Assembly (NCBI GenBank): GCA_032718565.1
Contig: JAVGVS010000108.1
Coordinates: forward strand, 1,188,116-1,252,115
Origin: Distichodus sexfasciatus
Taxonomy: Eukaryota > Chordata > Actinopteri > Characiformes > Distichodontidae
Direction of reading: 5' to 3'
DNA: 64,000 bases
In this document: one piece after another, positions 8,566 to 19,582 of the stretch
How the letters are laid out: every line of letters starts with the position of its first letter
How positions within the stretch are numbered: position 1 is the first letter of the stretch
The notes under the pieces: model-generated
What the model was told of the DNA's origin: nothing
The model's database searches: none
What the model saw: only the letters and a program-made list of their open reading frames with translations
Position numbers and translations under genes: made by a program

Positions 8566-11194
8566 TCAGAATCCGGACGGTGTGAGGGCGTTGATGTCGC
8601 GGTGTTTGAGCTTGTGTGGTCTGGTGACCTGCCGCTTGCCCTCCACCGGTGGGATCTCCATTTTGGGCGGGGGCTTGAAGGCGGCCGGGTTGTCTGCCAG
8701 CCGCACCACCTGCGCCTTCATCACCTCCATTGGGCTGGGCTTCTGGGCACCCTTGTACGACTGCAGCGCAAAGCCCCCTGCGGTGGGTGGGGTGGTGGAC
8801 AAACACGGAGGTGAGGGGGTGGGGTTAATAAACACCTCCAGACGACTCTCAGGGGGCAAAAAGCAGTCAGTGGGCAGAGAAACACCAAAGCAACAGCCTA
8901 AGAGGTTAGGCAGGAGTGTGTCATTGTCATGAGTGTGTAACTCTCGTGTGACTTACCCGCTGTGCCCGACTCGGTGCCCGGGTCAGTGGAGGATTTGTGC
9001 ACCTGAGGACTAGGACCAAAGATGCTCCAGCGCTCCACGGCTCCCTCACCTGAACCTAAACCCATTTCCACACTGGAGCTGGAGCTGAGATCCGAACCCG
9101 TGAGGGACGCCACTGAGCCCTGACTGCTGAACCAGCTCCTGACACACACACACACACAGAGGCACACAGAGGCACAAGACACACTTAGCCAAACCACAGA
9201 CACAGCGGCACACCTCCAGGAAGCTGCTAGAAAGTTGAAGATTCCAGCACGACAGTGACTCAAATTGCAAAGGCCCAGCCGGAGCTCGGATCCTAAATCC
9301 AGCTGAAATTCCGTAGGGGCCTGTGTACAGGGGATGCTCTCACAATCCGATTTGTTGAACGTGATTTTGCAGGGTTAATATAATGGCCTGTGAGCGGACG
9401 AGGAGGAGGAGGAAGGGGAAAGTGGACGAGGAGGAGATTTCAGATTTGTTGATTGTGATTTTGGAGGGTTAATATCGGCCGGTGAAAATGTGGCATGCTG
9501 AATAACTCCCCCCTCCCCACCCAAAACAGACTGTAAGCTGTAATAAAACCAGTAGCTGCTCTAAGAGCTTCTACAGAGACGCCATACCTTCGCTTCTGCT
9601 TGGGGGACGACTGTGGGGTTCCAGACGGAGTGGACTGAGCCGATGAAGATGATTTCTCCTCCTTCAGATCGACGCTTTGCATGTGCAGTTTCTACAACAT
9701 AAGATAAAAGCCAACGTGCTGAAACTCCCTAACCGTTACACTACCAACTGTTCCTGGTTCTTTGTACTGTTAGTACTGCAGCCAGGTGGTCTCGTCCCGC
9801 TGTGGAAAACCGTTTCATCACCCAGCTCTACCTGCATCGCCTCGGCCATGCGGTGGTAGCGCGTCTCCTCGGCTGCCAGGCCCTTGTGGGGGGTGTAACC
9901 CGCGTCCGTCAGCCCCGCCCTCTTCTCAAAACTCTGCATGCTCTCCTGGGTCTGCTCTGTAACACACACACACACACACAGCAGTGAGGGCCTGCAGCCT
10001 TCATCACCACCATGTTAACACTGCTGGAAAAGTTTCAAAACTTACACACCTTTATTATATTTATAATGTAAAAGAATTCAACTGTATATTTTAGTATTAT
10101 TTCATTATTAATTCCATTATTCTAATGTTCCAAATCTTATAAATGTTATTCTAAATGGACAAAAAGACTTAAATGGTTAAATTCCTTTGTGTTTTTTAGG
10201 ACAAAGGGATGAAAAGGAGGAGGAGGAGGCAAGGGGACGAGGATGAGAAGGAGGGGGCAAGGGGACGAGGAGAAGGAGGAGGGGCAAGGGGACGAGGAGA
10301 AGGAGGAGGGGGCAAGGGGACGAGGAGAAGGAGGATGAGGAGGAGGAGGATGAGGATGAGGAGGGCAGGAGAGGCAGGATGAGGAGGGCAGGGGCCGGGG
10401 AGGAGGAGGGCAAGAGGCGGGAGGCAGGAGGGAAGGGGGCAAGGCGGGGCGAGGAGGGCAAGGGACAGGACAGGAGGAAGACAGGGCGAGACAGGAGGAG
10501 GGCAGGGGCGGAGGAGGAGGGCAAGGGGATGAGGAGGAGGAGGGCAAGGGGCGAGGAGGGCATGGGGCGGAGGAGGAGGGCGACGGGGAGGAGGAGGAGA
10601 CAGGGGGCGAGGACAAGGAGGGAGGAGCAAGGGAACCAGAGCTGAGCAGTGCAAGAAGCCATTGTGTGCAATGTGATAGTGATGCGTGCTGATGATGACG
10701 AGTTCTTCAGCACTGAGGGAAGCTTTAGCCTTCACCACTGGAACTGCCCAGGTTTTGGTGTGTTCTGCTGCATGGCGTTTTCACCACATTCTGCATTCTT
10801 CCTCTGGCGACGGCAGAAAACACAACCACATTTTGCATTATAAAGCCAGCGCGCAAGAACTAAAATCTGCAACAAACAACCGTCAATATCATCTGTACAC
10901 ACGTAACAGCAGATGAATAAGCACGTCCTAACCGTAATAACCAATAATACACAAAAGCCGGCCTGGATTCTGCGCATCATGCTGGATTTTAAGTAGCGTC
11001 ACAAAAGCGTCTGGTAGTGTTTCATGCTGCGTGCGGTGTGATGACCTCAGCCAGGCGTGAAGAGCTTCTCTCGGGATGACGGGTCTCTTCCACAGGTTGG
11101 TGATGTTGATGCCGGACGGAGGGGGGGACATGGGTTTCTCCAGGTTGTCGTCGTAGCTGAACGCCCGGCGCGTGATGCCCATGGGCACCGACAT
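8566..11194 (-). CDS. kiaa1191: p33MONOX (KIAA1191) homologue, multi-exon; one internal exon tentative
   Basis: Homologue of vertebrate KIAA1191, called putative monooxygenase p33MONOX; its biochemical role is poorly established. Coding exons on the minus strand: 11,046-11,194 (start ATG; MSVPMGITRRAFSYDD), 9832-9956 (KQTQESMQ, then AGYTPHKGL), 9588-9691 (SAQSTPSGTPQSSPKQK), 8957-9138 (ERWSIFGPSPQ) and 8566-8777 (YKGAQKPSPME; ends NALTPSGF, stop TGA). The last four join in phase with GT-AG sites. The 11,046-11,194 exon ends with two spare bases and does not join 9956 in frame, so at least one exon is missing between them. The segment at 10,714 to about 10,746 reads VPVVKAKASL and ends at a phase that fits 9956. 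Expected length is near 290-300 residues, like the human protein of about 305. Confidence 0.85.
9394..9433 (+). repeat. Short purine tract in p33MONOX intron
   Basis: About 40 bases of GGA-rich sequence of the form GACGAGGAGGAGGAGGAAGG. It is a shorter relative of the tract at 10,205-10,628. Confidence 0.7.
9961..9980 (+). repeat. (CA)n microsatellite next to p33MONOX splice acceptor
   Basis: A short CA run lies directly upstream (minus-strand sense) of the acceptor at 9957-9958, so the transcript has a (GU)n run just before the AG. A similar run flanks the acceptor at 9139-9140 (bases 9142-9160). Confidence 0.8.
10205..10628 (+). repeat. Long polypurine minisatellite in p33MONOX intron
   Basis: About 420 bases that are almost entirely A and G on the plus strand. 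At 10,246-10,335 a unit of about 31 bp (GGGGCAAGGGGACGAGGAG, then AAGGAGGAG) repeats three times; the rest is irregular GGAGGAGGGCAAGGGG. The three long Pro/Ser/Leu-rich minus-strand frames here are by-products of the bias, not genes. Such tracts can form triplex or G-quadruplex structures; that is inference. Confidence 0.9.
10714..10746 (-). CDS. kiaa1191: Tentative p33MONOX exon fragment (VPVVKAKA)
   Basis: The minus strand encodes VPVVKAKASL, matching the conserved VPVVKAKAT segment of KIAA1191 proteins that should lie just before KQTQES. A GT after CTCA at 10,714 leaves one base that completes the K codon of the next exon. The upstream acceptor is unclear; several AG candidates lie within about 30 bp and the region lacks a strong pyrimidine tract. 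The conserved residues after KAKA in mammals are not seen, so the exon may be short or the gene altered here. Confidence 0.45.
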
Positions 11195-11238
11195 GCCCCC
11201 CAGCAGGCCCTCGCTCACCCCGGAGCCCGCCTCCAGGG
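11195..11238 (-). promoter_or_regulatory. kiaa1191: 5' UTR part of p33MONOX start exon
   Basis: The minus-strand acceptor TTTACAG at 11,239-11,245 begins this exon. In mammals a longer isoform reads ALEAS before the conserved Met; here ALEAGSGVSEGLLGG precedes MSVPMG in frame. With the proposed upstream exons an in-frame TAA lies just upstream, so the ATG at 11,194 is the likely start. A different upstream exon could add an N-terminal extension. Confidence 0.55.
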
Positions 11239-11294
11239 CTGTAAACGACAACACCAGCAGTGTTAACACTTGCCGAACTCAACTTGGTAGCGTA

Positions 11295-11697
11295 GCGGTA
11301 AGGGATTAGATCCTCACGACCTGGAAGGTCAAATCCAAGAACTGCTAAAGGTGCAACAAAGTTACCGTCCACTGTGTGCCCAGAATTCTGGCACAAAATA
11401 ACCGCCATGCATTTTTAAGACAGAAGGGCTTGACTTTCCAGTGGGTCAAAATTCCATATGTAACAACAAGCACAAAGCAAGATCCAACTATAAAAGCACA
11501 CCTCTAAATGCAGATAAAGAAACACACAACAACACAGATCGAACCTGGTGGAGTAGCATCCTCAAATAAATAAAACAAAATATTCAAGCTCCTCTATACC
11601 CGTGACATGTCTCCAGGTCTGGACACCATAGTGACTTAGTGACAGTCTGGTCACCACGCGGTGAAAATGAGGCAAACAAACTGGAAAATCAGCTTAC
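11295..11697. other. p33MONOX intron with old repeat fragments
   Basis: About 11,284-11,390 carries eroded SINE family A head sequence (GTAGCGTAGCGGTAAGGGAT, then CTGGAAGGTC). No coding exon is seen apart from the 18-nt candidate that follows. Confidence 0.4.
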
Positions 11698-11715
11698 CTG
11701 CAGATTGGATCAGAC
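11698..11715 (-). other. kiaa1191: Candidate 18-nt microexon of the p33MONOX gene
   Basis: On the minus strand GTCTGATCCAATCTGCAG is bounded by the acceptor TTTTTTGGACAG and the strong donor GTAAGC. Its length is a multiple of three and its end phase joins the ALEAGS exon in frame. With the proposed first exon it would be noncoding. Confidence 0.4.
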
Positions 11716-11719
11716 CTGT

Positions 11720-12830
11720 CCAAAAAATCAGGGGAGAAAATCAATAAACAAAATCACTAAAGCTAGAAAATGTCCATGTGTTAGAATCATTTAAAAGCTC
11801 ATGTAGCTACATTTACCTTTAAGAAAGCCTGGGTGTAATTTATTGATTTCAACATTGGCGTCAATTTTGATTAGCATTTTCTGCGTTCTAGAATAATGCC
11901 TGCAGATTAACAGGAATGTAAAGGCAGTGTTAGCCAATGGCAATGAGCGAGTTATTGTCATTACTGCATTATGATAGTAACACATGAATTTTACACCTTG
12001 TTTTTGAACTTAAACCAAAGCTTGCTAAGACTCTTAAAGTTCTCAGCACACTGCCGACCCCTCACACACACACGACCTGCGAACTGATCTCTACTTTGCA
12101 CTTTACACACTATTCTTGAATGCTGCTACAAGCACGAAAAAAATCTGTTAATTTTGCAACATACTGTTCGATATTTTAGCGTTATTACCTAGTAGCATAA
12201 AGTTGTCTGACCAACTGTGTATTATTCTTTGCGTAATTTTGTTCCCTATAAAAACTAGGATTTAGGCGTCCTAAAGCCTAGTATCAGGACAGCGAGGTTT
12301 GATGTGTGATGGTCGTGCGTGCAGGCAGAAGGGTCGGCCGAGAGTTTTGGGTGAGGCAGCGTCATTCTTTAGTCTCCGGTTTCCAGGAACAGAGGTTAAA
12401 TCGAGAACGGTGACCACGTTGCTCAGCCGGTCAGCGAGAACTCACCAGAGGTGTGGACCAGAAAGCCCAGCGTTACGCTGTTACAGCGCCGAATCTGCTG
12501 AATCACACACAGGCAGGAGACTGCACACACAACATTATTAGGGAATATGATGTCTCCTGCAGGCTCACGAGATAAGGAAGAACAAAGGAAAGATTAAACT
12601 AGGGCTTGCCAGATAAGTTTTTGGGAGCTGGTGCTGATTATTTATAGTATAGTAGTACTTTTTGTATATGTTCGTCTTTTAGCATCTGCAAATTCCTTGT
12701 AAGTCACGTTGTACTTAGTAATAAAATATATTTATTAGTAAAAAGTGATTAGTAAAAAATCCATGCATGAAAGGACTAAATATCTATAGTAGTGGACAAA
12801 AGTCTGAACATGTCTAGTAGTATATATTAA
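11720..12830. other. p33MONOX intron / 5' region
   Basis: Mostly unremarkable. A minus-strand donor-like site (CTCTG then GTGAGT) at 12,446 with an acceptor-like GTGTGTGCAG near 12,516 could mark an alternative 5' exon, but nothing confirms it. Confidence 0.3.
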
Positions 12831-12834
12831 TTTT

Positions 12835-12965
12835 TCAATAGTTTAATAGCTTATGCTTTCCGTCAGAAGGTTTCGGTTTGAATCCCAAACTGTTAAAGGC
12901 CCCACTGAGGTACTTAAAAGCAAGGTACCGTCCCCAAAGCTGCTCCTTCACGGATGGGTCACAAG
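12835..12965 (+). repeat. SINE family A fragment
   Basis: Diverged plus-oriented head and body (GGTTTCGGTTTGAATCCCAA, then GGTACCGTCCCCAAAGCTGC) ending abruptly at GGATGGGTCACA, where another element begins. Confidence 0.65.
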
Positions 12966-12967
12966 TA

Positions 12968-13368
12968 GGGCTGAATATCAATTTTGATTTCCTGAATAGA
13001 TTAAAATTCCGATTCACAAGAGTCCATGATCGATTCAATTCTCTGGAATTACGATATGGATTTGTTAGGAATTCTTTCTGCGTCAATACTAGTTTTGCTT
13101 GGTTATAAAATAACTTGTTTTTAAACGAAAGTGTTGCCAAACTTATCGGCCTTTAGGCCAGGCAGTGATTGGCGAACGCTTCAGCCATGGCTCTATTTGG
13201 TTTGAAATTTACTTGGGTCTCGTTTTTTATAGCTCTCGCGTGTGATCCATGGTAGTGTAGCTCCAGGAAAGGAACCGATCTGTGTGAATTTTTGAACTGA
13301 TAATAAGTTTTTTGAAATAGAATGGAAATATTGATCGGTGAATCGATTTTTGAACCCAGCCCTAGTCT
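12968..13368. mobile_element. hAT-like non-autonomous element inserted in the SINE
   Basis: The ends TAGGGCTGAATATCAATTTT and, inverted, CGATTTTTGAACCCAGCCCTA form terminal inverted repeats about 400 bp apart. Fish hAT-like elements often end in CAGGGCTG-type sequence. No transposase is present and a clean target duplication is not visible, so the class is inferred. Confidence 0.5.
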
Positions 13369-13494
13369 GGCAAGAGTTTGCATTGCATAACCAGAGGCAG
13401 CGTGGGTGCTACAATTCACCTTAAAGGCATCCTACTAGAACACAGCTTTCGCTGCCATTTTGCACCATAAAAAGTGGTGTTTGACCACAAGCCT

Positions 13495-13615
13495 CCTAAC
13501 CAAAGTTTTAGGCTCCTGGCAAATAGTTGCCATAAACTTTTGGCAATGTTGCTGCAAATTTGCAACAGGTCATATTCACTACATGCAACTTAGGTTAGTG
13601 GCAAACTTCCATATA
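13495..13615 (+). repeat. Fragment of the CCTTACAAAA-ended MITE family
   Basis: Shares CTGGCAAATAGTTGCCATAA, TTTGGCAATGTTGCTGCAAA and GCAACAGGTCATATTCAC with the complete copies at 27,591-27,988 and 59,269-59,845. Both ends are lost. Confidence 0.6.
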
Positions 13616-13789
13616 GTATATATATAAGTTGTGTATACAGACACAAAGGTTTTGCTTCTGAAAACCTCGCACTGGAATTACCAAAATTCACTATACTGTG
13701 ATATAGATCTTTGGCGGCACATGGAAATGACATATAAGGGACATAGAAGACCTATTTAGCATTGTGTATAAAATGCATTATAGGATTTT

Positions 13790-15310
13790 TGGGGTGATAT
13801 CACCCAGCCCTGCCCTCTGGTCAGTGTTGGTGCATTACGTAATGAGTTCGAAGCTGTAGCTTATGGCATCCTCAAACCTCCGTAGAAAATACTTAATTAT
13901 GTCTTATAATGTACATTTATGACAAAATCACACAGTAAGCAGTTAACCCTTTAGACCTGTAGTCGTGTAATGGCCTGGAAAAAGATAAACAGTTTTTCAA
14001 AAAAGAGCTAATGAATACTCTGATATGTGACCCATATAACAAAGCAGCTAAAAACAACAGATCTAATTATATGAAATAAAAGTCAAGTAGTCATAGCAAG
14101 AAAAAATGTCAATAGGTTTATTGCAGTAAATGATAGATTATGTGCTGTGAGGGTTTAGGATGTAATGTTTGAGAATATATTTCTAACGGATAAATAGCGA
14201 ATTGTGATTTTGCTTCACCTTCGTTTCCATTTTCACGGGAAAATACCGGAGAGTTAACCGTAAACATTGCTTTTCTAACGTCTTTGAGATTACTTTGTAA
14301 AAACAACTTGGTGATTTGAATTGTTTATTCTGTTTATTAACTACTGTTCTATGTTATAAAGTGCGCAGACATTAAGATCGTGTGTATCGCGGCAGTCACG
14401 TCAGGTAAAGAGGTACTTTGCGACTTTTGGCAGGCAGCTTTCTGTGTGTGTTGCTGTGTCACTGTGTACGCATAGAAACGGTGCTTTTGTTTCGGTAGAT
14501 GAACGTTTTGTCAATGTAACCAGAGCTATTTTCATCGATATTTTATTAACAGTATCTCTCTCTCTCTCTCAAAAAAAAAAAAAGACACATAAAAAAAATA
14601 TTTCACATCTTGAAGATATTAGATTGTAGAGCGAGTTCTGACTGTTTGTTATTTGTTTTATATTATCAGAGTACAGTCAAATGTTACACAAATGCCCAGA
14701 AGGCCGATGAAATGTAAGCCTCTCTTACTGATTTTACTAATTACAGAAAGTGACATGATCTGTGTTTTGAAATTGTTTCGAGTGATTATCACGTTTGTGG
14801 TGCCACTCACTCCATTCATTTTCAGTGTAATTGGTAGTGCTTTTACCATGCATATCATAATAAATAGACCCATTTCCCAAAGAATATCAAATTTTTCCCG
14901 CCAAATGTCATATATCACTTGGGAAATGGGAGAATCACTGAAACTATTTGGTGCGACACACAGTCCAAGATAATTATGGTTCAAAAGATGCATCAGTGTT
15001 GAAAATATGTGTGTTTTACATTGAAATTTCTCAAAAACCCTGTTTTTACAGGCCTGTAATTTGCCAATCTTTGACATGGCCTTACTTGGTCAGTATTAAA
15101 AGACAACAAGGTGAAATTTTCAGAAAATGTTCTTTTCGGTATATGTAGAATTATTTTTAAAGCTTCTGAAGTTTTCGGCTTCTGTCTTTATTTTCAATAA
15201 CATATAGATTATATACGGTTAAAAATGTGTTTTTAAGCTTAAACAATTCTAGAACTTTGCGTTTGTGCCAGAACATTTGGCTTTTATTATCTTATTATTG
15301 GCCAGTAATA
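13790..15310. other. AT-rich intron/intergenic stretch
   Basis: Overlapping open frames at 14,653-15,077 on both strands show no domain. The sequence has the look of a decayed transposon (GACCTGTAGTCGTGTAATGG, repeated TTTTTCAAAAAA) but I cannot assign a family. Confidence 0.3.
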
Positions 15311-15312
15311 CA

Positions 15313-15314
<2 letters not shown>

Positions 15315-15346
<32 letters not shown>
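15315..15346. repeat. (TA)n microsatellite
   Basis: Uninterrupted TA dinucleotides, about 15 copies. Confidence 0.95.
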
Positions 15347-15349
<3 letters not shown>

Positions 15350-15489
15350 ATGTAGAAACCTGTCACATTGATGTGCTCATTATCTCTCAACTGTCCTCAC
15401 TATTTCCCCAAAACGGTGGCAAAGCTTTGTGTGTGATATAGATGCGTATATGGTTAATGCTGAAACAGAATCTAAAGGTTTGCGGTGGT

Positions 15490-15850
15490 AGAAGCGGCTC
15501 ATGCTAACCCAGCTAACGGGTTCCGGGTTGGGGGTTCGGACAGGTTCAGCTCACCCTGCTCTTACTCAACTCGGCTCAAAGCTTCCCTTTTCTTCTCGTC
15601 CGAGCTAAAGTGAAATGGCGGCTTGTCCCTCGGTCCTTGGACTTTCGATGTGTGGCTGCTCCTCTCGCATCACTTCCCTTCAAGTATCGCCGGAATCAAG
15701 CTGAAACCGGTTAGAACGGTTCACAGTCGCGATAAACGGAGGTTTTTCGCGCGCTGTTCCCCAAATCTGCTGCAGTACCGAAACTGTGGCCGTGAGGGGC
15801 GCTGGCGCGATCGCTCAGACGGGTTACGCGCAGCGGGCACATGTGAATAT
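15490..15850. promoter_or_regulatory. kiaa1191: CpG-rich probable p33MONOX promoter and first exon
   Basis: The only clearly CpG-enriched stretch upstream of the p33MONOX coding exons. On the minus strand a strong donor (GAGCAGG then GTGAGCTG) ends a candidate noncoding exon at 15,555. A YY1-like AAATGGCGGC motif lies at 15,613. The candidate exon has no ATG in the 100 bases before the donor, fitting a 5' UTR exon. The start site is not fixed by sequence. Confidence 0.5.
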
Positions 15851-15926
15851 CGTATGAAAATACACCGATTTCTGCATGTCAGAGAAGAACATGTTTATAC
15901 TGGGTAAGAGTGCTTACAATGTATAT

Positions 15927-16216
15927 GGAAGCGCGTTTCCATACACCTAAACAAACAAACAAAAAATATTGTGACTTTTTATCTCCTGAATTGGCCTTGT
16001 TTCTCAGGGAATTATTGAGATATAAGAATAAAGTGCGAAGAAAAAAGTCAGAGTGCGAGATAAAGTCAGAAATTGCGAGATAAAAGTGCGTTACTGACTG
16101 CAATTCTGTTTTTATATCTTAATTACGACTTTGTATCTCGGAATTCTGGAAAAAAAGTCAGAATAGATAAAGTCACAATATTTTTTTTCTTTTGTTTTTT
16201 GTTTAGTGAAAACGGG
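15927..16216. mobile_element. MITE-like element with inverted ends
   Basis: The left end TGGAAGCGCGTTTCCATACA pairs with the right end AGTGAAAACGGGCTTCCGCC, and inner inverted blocks AATATTGTGACTTTTTATCT / AGATAAAGTCACAATATT extend the match. The interior is an imperfect tandem of AAAGTCAGAATTGCGAGAT-like units. No coding capacity. Confidence 0.6.
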
Positions 16217-16579
16217 CTTCCGCCAAGTAATATAAGTTTTATGAAGAACATCTAGAAATTCTGTGCGTGTGACCCTGAAATACCCAGTGTTATTTGCTGA
16301 GTAAAGCGATTTTAGTTTTCTTTAAAAGACCTTACAAAAAATCTTGACTCTGGCAAGCAATTTGCCGTTAAACTTATTTAACCAATGGTTAAAGTGCCAA
16401 AACTTTGTATGGTGAAATGGTAAACAGAGACATAAAATTCAAGCATCTTTCCCCCGAAATAACAAAAAGCACCAGACACACTTCTGAAACAAAAGAAACA
16501 AGCAAGCAAAGCTTACACACAAAACTGATGAATTAAGCTTCGTAAAAGCTCTTATTATTTTACCATTACTAAAAAATTA

Positions 16580-17555
16580 GGCTGCAAACAGATTTGTCGT
16601 AACAGCACGGCAATGTTGCTGCAGAATTTTAATAAGGTCATATTTGGCTCATATCAATTGCATTTAAGAATAATAGACTGTTACAAACTGTACAATTATA
16701 TCTTTTCAACTGCTGCTGATCTGCTTTTACATTTAATGCCAGATGATTGAAATATTAATCACTCCTCAAAATGACTGTTGCTACAACATTTGCTATAACT
16801 CTTTGCATTTTTTTTTGCACTTCTTATTTGCAACCCTGAACAGATATATATATATATATTCACCTTCTCATTAACACTATCTACTAGTGTGAAAAATGTG
16901 CTGAACTCTCCTAATTCTCTGCTTCTGTTATAATATCTGCACAAGCTTAAAAATGTTAATCAGACTTTTTTGAATACTGTGTTAATAGATGGATATAGAA
17001 TCCTTCATATTAGAAGCTATTACTAACCTCTTGCACATACAGTGTGGTCCTTTTTGACAAGTTAATACCATCCAATAGCTCTCTTTCTACTTCTACTTCT
17101 TTCTAGTTTAAAGTTTATATTGTCTCCATTTCTAGTTTAAGTATATATTGTATTCTATTTATATTTTGTTTGTTCTATATGCCCTATTTGTTCTTTATTC
17201 CCTGTTTCTTGTTGCACTGTGAAAACTGGAGCCACGTCGTCTCGTCTCTCTGTATATCTTTACAGTATATTGAAGATGATGACAGAATTTACTGACTTTT
17301 GAGGGTTTGTGCTTAAACTTGTGATGGAATTTGTCTTTGATATTTACTCTAGGTTTGCCATTACTGGCTAACTTTGTTTTGGGAAAATCACTCCATTTGT
17401 CACTAGTGGCAATTTGTCATTGTTGCCAGAACATTGCTGCAAGTTTTGCCACTAGTGTCTGACAATGACAAACCTGTAACAGCTTTCAACTGTTCTACAA
17501 ATTAACCCACAGGTTTTACAGCAAACATGCCACAAATGTTCTCGTTTGTCCAGGA
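16580..17555 (+). repeat. CCTTACAAAA-family MITE split by another repeat
   Basis: Left part at 16,595-16,660 (CGGCAATGTTGCTGCAGAAT, then AAGGTCATATTTGGC) and right part at 17,350-17,555 (CCATTACTGGCTAACTTTG, then TTGCCACTAGTGTCTGACAA) match one MITE. Between them lies unrelated DNA including a LINE-like 3' end at about 17,070-17,290. Confidence 0.5.
17070..17290 (+). repeat. LINE-like 3'-end repeat (family X)
   Basis: Runs from CTCTCTTTCTACTTCTACTT through TTGTTCTTTATTCCCTGTTT to GTCTCGTCTCTCTGTATATC. The same order of blocks occurs at 17,768-17,905 and, split by insertions, at 34,187-34,318 plus 35,496-35,545. A minus-strand fragment is at about 60,215-60,300. Confidence 0.55.
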
Positions 17556-17909
17556 GCTCTAGAGCAAGAAATTCTTATCCACGTCATCATTTTTGTAAAT
17601 AATATAACTTATAAAACTGGGGGTTCAAAAGAGGTTCAGGTCTGTAGCTGACTTCCTTAATGAGACCAAATTGAAACTGACACTTCTCTCTGCCCATTTT
17701 GCTCTTACAATATTTGCATATATAAAAACTTTTTGTTTGCCAAATAAATGCTAACCTATATTGCACAGTCTCTTTTTCTACCTCTAGTTTAGATTTTTAT
17801 ATTTTTATAGTCTATGTATATATTTGCTTACTCTATGTGTATAGATAAGAATACGTTATATAGTACAGATGACAACGTTTACTTTGACTCTGATTTTGAA
17901 AAGACTCAG

Positions 17910-19560
17910 ATATTCTCTGACATTGTAAAGTCATAATTTAATTGTAAAAAAATCAAATTGAAATGTTAAAGAATATCTGACTTTTCCTTTTTGGATTTTT
18001 ACTACATTAATTTTAAACCAATATCCAGTGTTCTTGTAGCCCTGTATTTCTAGGTTAAATCTAAACTGGATATTTTCTCATAAATGTATGACTTTAAAAA
18101 TGTCAGATTTTTTTCTTTTTTTCTTGTGAATTTACAACTATAATCTCAAAATGTATGACATTTCTCTTGGAATGTTAGCACCTTTTTTCATAAATTAAAT
18201 TTCATAAATGAATTAGTACACACACGTACAAAATAAATTCCACAAAACCACACAGATGAAAAAGAAATAATACACTGACAGTTTATTCATTTAAAAAAGT
18301 GGAAAACTCTAATGAACACATTTTTTGAAGACTTTACAAATAACATTTTATTTCCCTAAATAATATTAATTAGTCCCCAAATAATCAGCATTCATAATAA
18401 TTTAAACAAATTCAAATGCATAAATAGAAAATAATCATTTACAAAGTCATGCAACTACTGTGTGTTTATTTCTCCTCTAAGAGCCATACTTTTAACAGTT
18501 AAATACTGGAACATCATATATATGTTGGGAAAGTTTGAGGGTCTGTGATTAAAAAACAGTCGTATGAGGATAACAGTGCAGTCCTATTTTTGCTTTTGCC
18601 ACATACTGACTTCAATGTCAAAACACTGAAGGTCAAACACTCAGGCATTAGTTTTTAAAGTGATTTCTGAAAGTGTTGTCACTTTTACTCGCAAAAACTC
18701 TCCCGGAGGACCAGTAATGTTTCTGATTAAATAGTTGTGACGACACTGGCCTAAATTAATTATTAACATTAACATTATCAGTCAACTATTTTTGTATGAC
18801 GTCTCACCTCATATGAAAATGCATCTTAAAAACATCTTTTGATTGCTCATGTTGTGTCTCTCTTTACCAGGCTGTCTAGGTGTATTGAACATATTTGGGA
18901 ATATATAATCAACAAATACATATATATGTACAGAGTCTTTGCAACATCACCTGATATATCAAGAGGAAGGGGCCAAAAATAGTGTAAGCTTTAAGCTTTG
19001 CAGCTATGAATATTTTACGCACTAATGGTCCAAAATAGGAGTGGCAGTTTCTTTGGAAGCGTGGAGTCTGACTTTGCTTTAGCTGCCAGATACACAAACT
19101 TGTAAAAAATAGGATTTGACAAAAATGCAAATAAATCTCATAAACACAGTGATATATTTATGTCAGTTTGTGCATTGCCCCGGCCTTGGATTTTTCTCCT
19201 ATAATCTATATTATTTATATCTATATATATCTATAAATAAAGATTCTATATTAGTACTGCGCTTTTATATGATAAAAATTCCACCAAAACAATGTTAAAG
19301 GCATCCAACAATCAATACAATTATTGATCACGATTGGACATGACTGGACTGACACCGATCAGGTTTTTATCGTCGACATTCAATCGCAACTCTACACTAT
19401 GGTGTGGCAATAAACACGTCACCATCTATAGGGTCACTTTAGTTTAGTTTTTTTTTTTCTCAACGAAAAATTGTATATGCATATCAATCTGGACAAAGCG
19501 GTCAGACCATTCCTCTGGTTTCATTTCCCTGTACTAATAAACATCATTAGAAAGTGTGGG
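17910..19560. other. Intergenic, AT-rich, no gene seen
   Basis: Contains family X pieces and short inverted segments around 17,900-18,180 (ATATTCTCTGACATTGTAAA / TTAAAGAATATCTGAC) that recur near 28,830. No exon identified. Confidence 0.35.
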
Positions 19561-19582
19561 TAGGAATGCTACTGAGCCGCTA

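Noticed and set aside
10146..10738. Three overlapping minus-strand frames of 156-180 codons rich in Pro, Ser and Leu
   Set aside because: They are created by the polypurine repeat, run in all three frames at once and have no domain; only the VPVVKAKA segment at their upstream end looks real.
14653..15077. Opposing frames of 106 and 139 codons
   Set aside because: They overlap on opposite strands in AT-rich DNA, with no domain, splice site or codon bias to choose one.
15615..15700. Plus-strand ATG frame beginning MAACPSVLG in the CpG-rich region
   Set aside because: It ends after 28 codons, has no downstream plus-strand gene to join, and the minus-strand donor for p33MONOX explains the region better.
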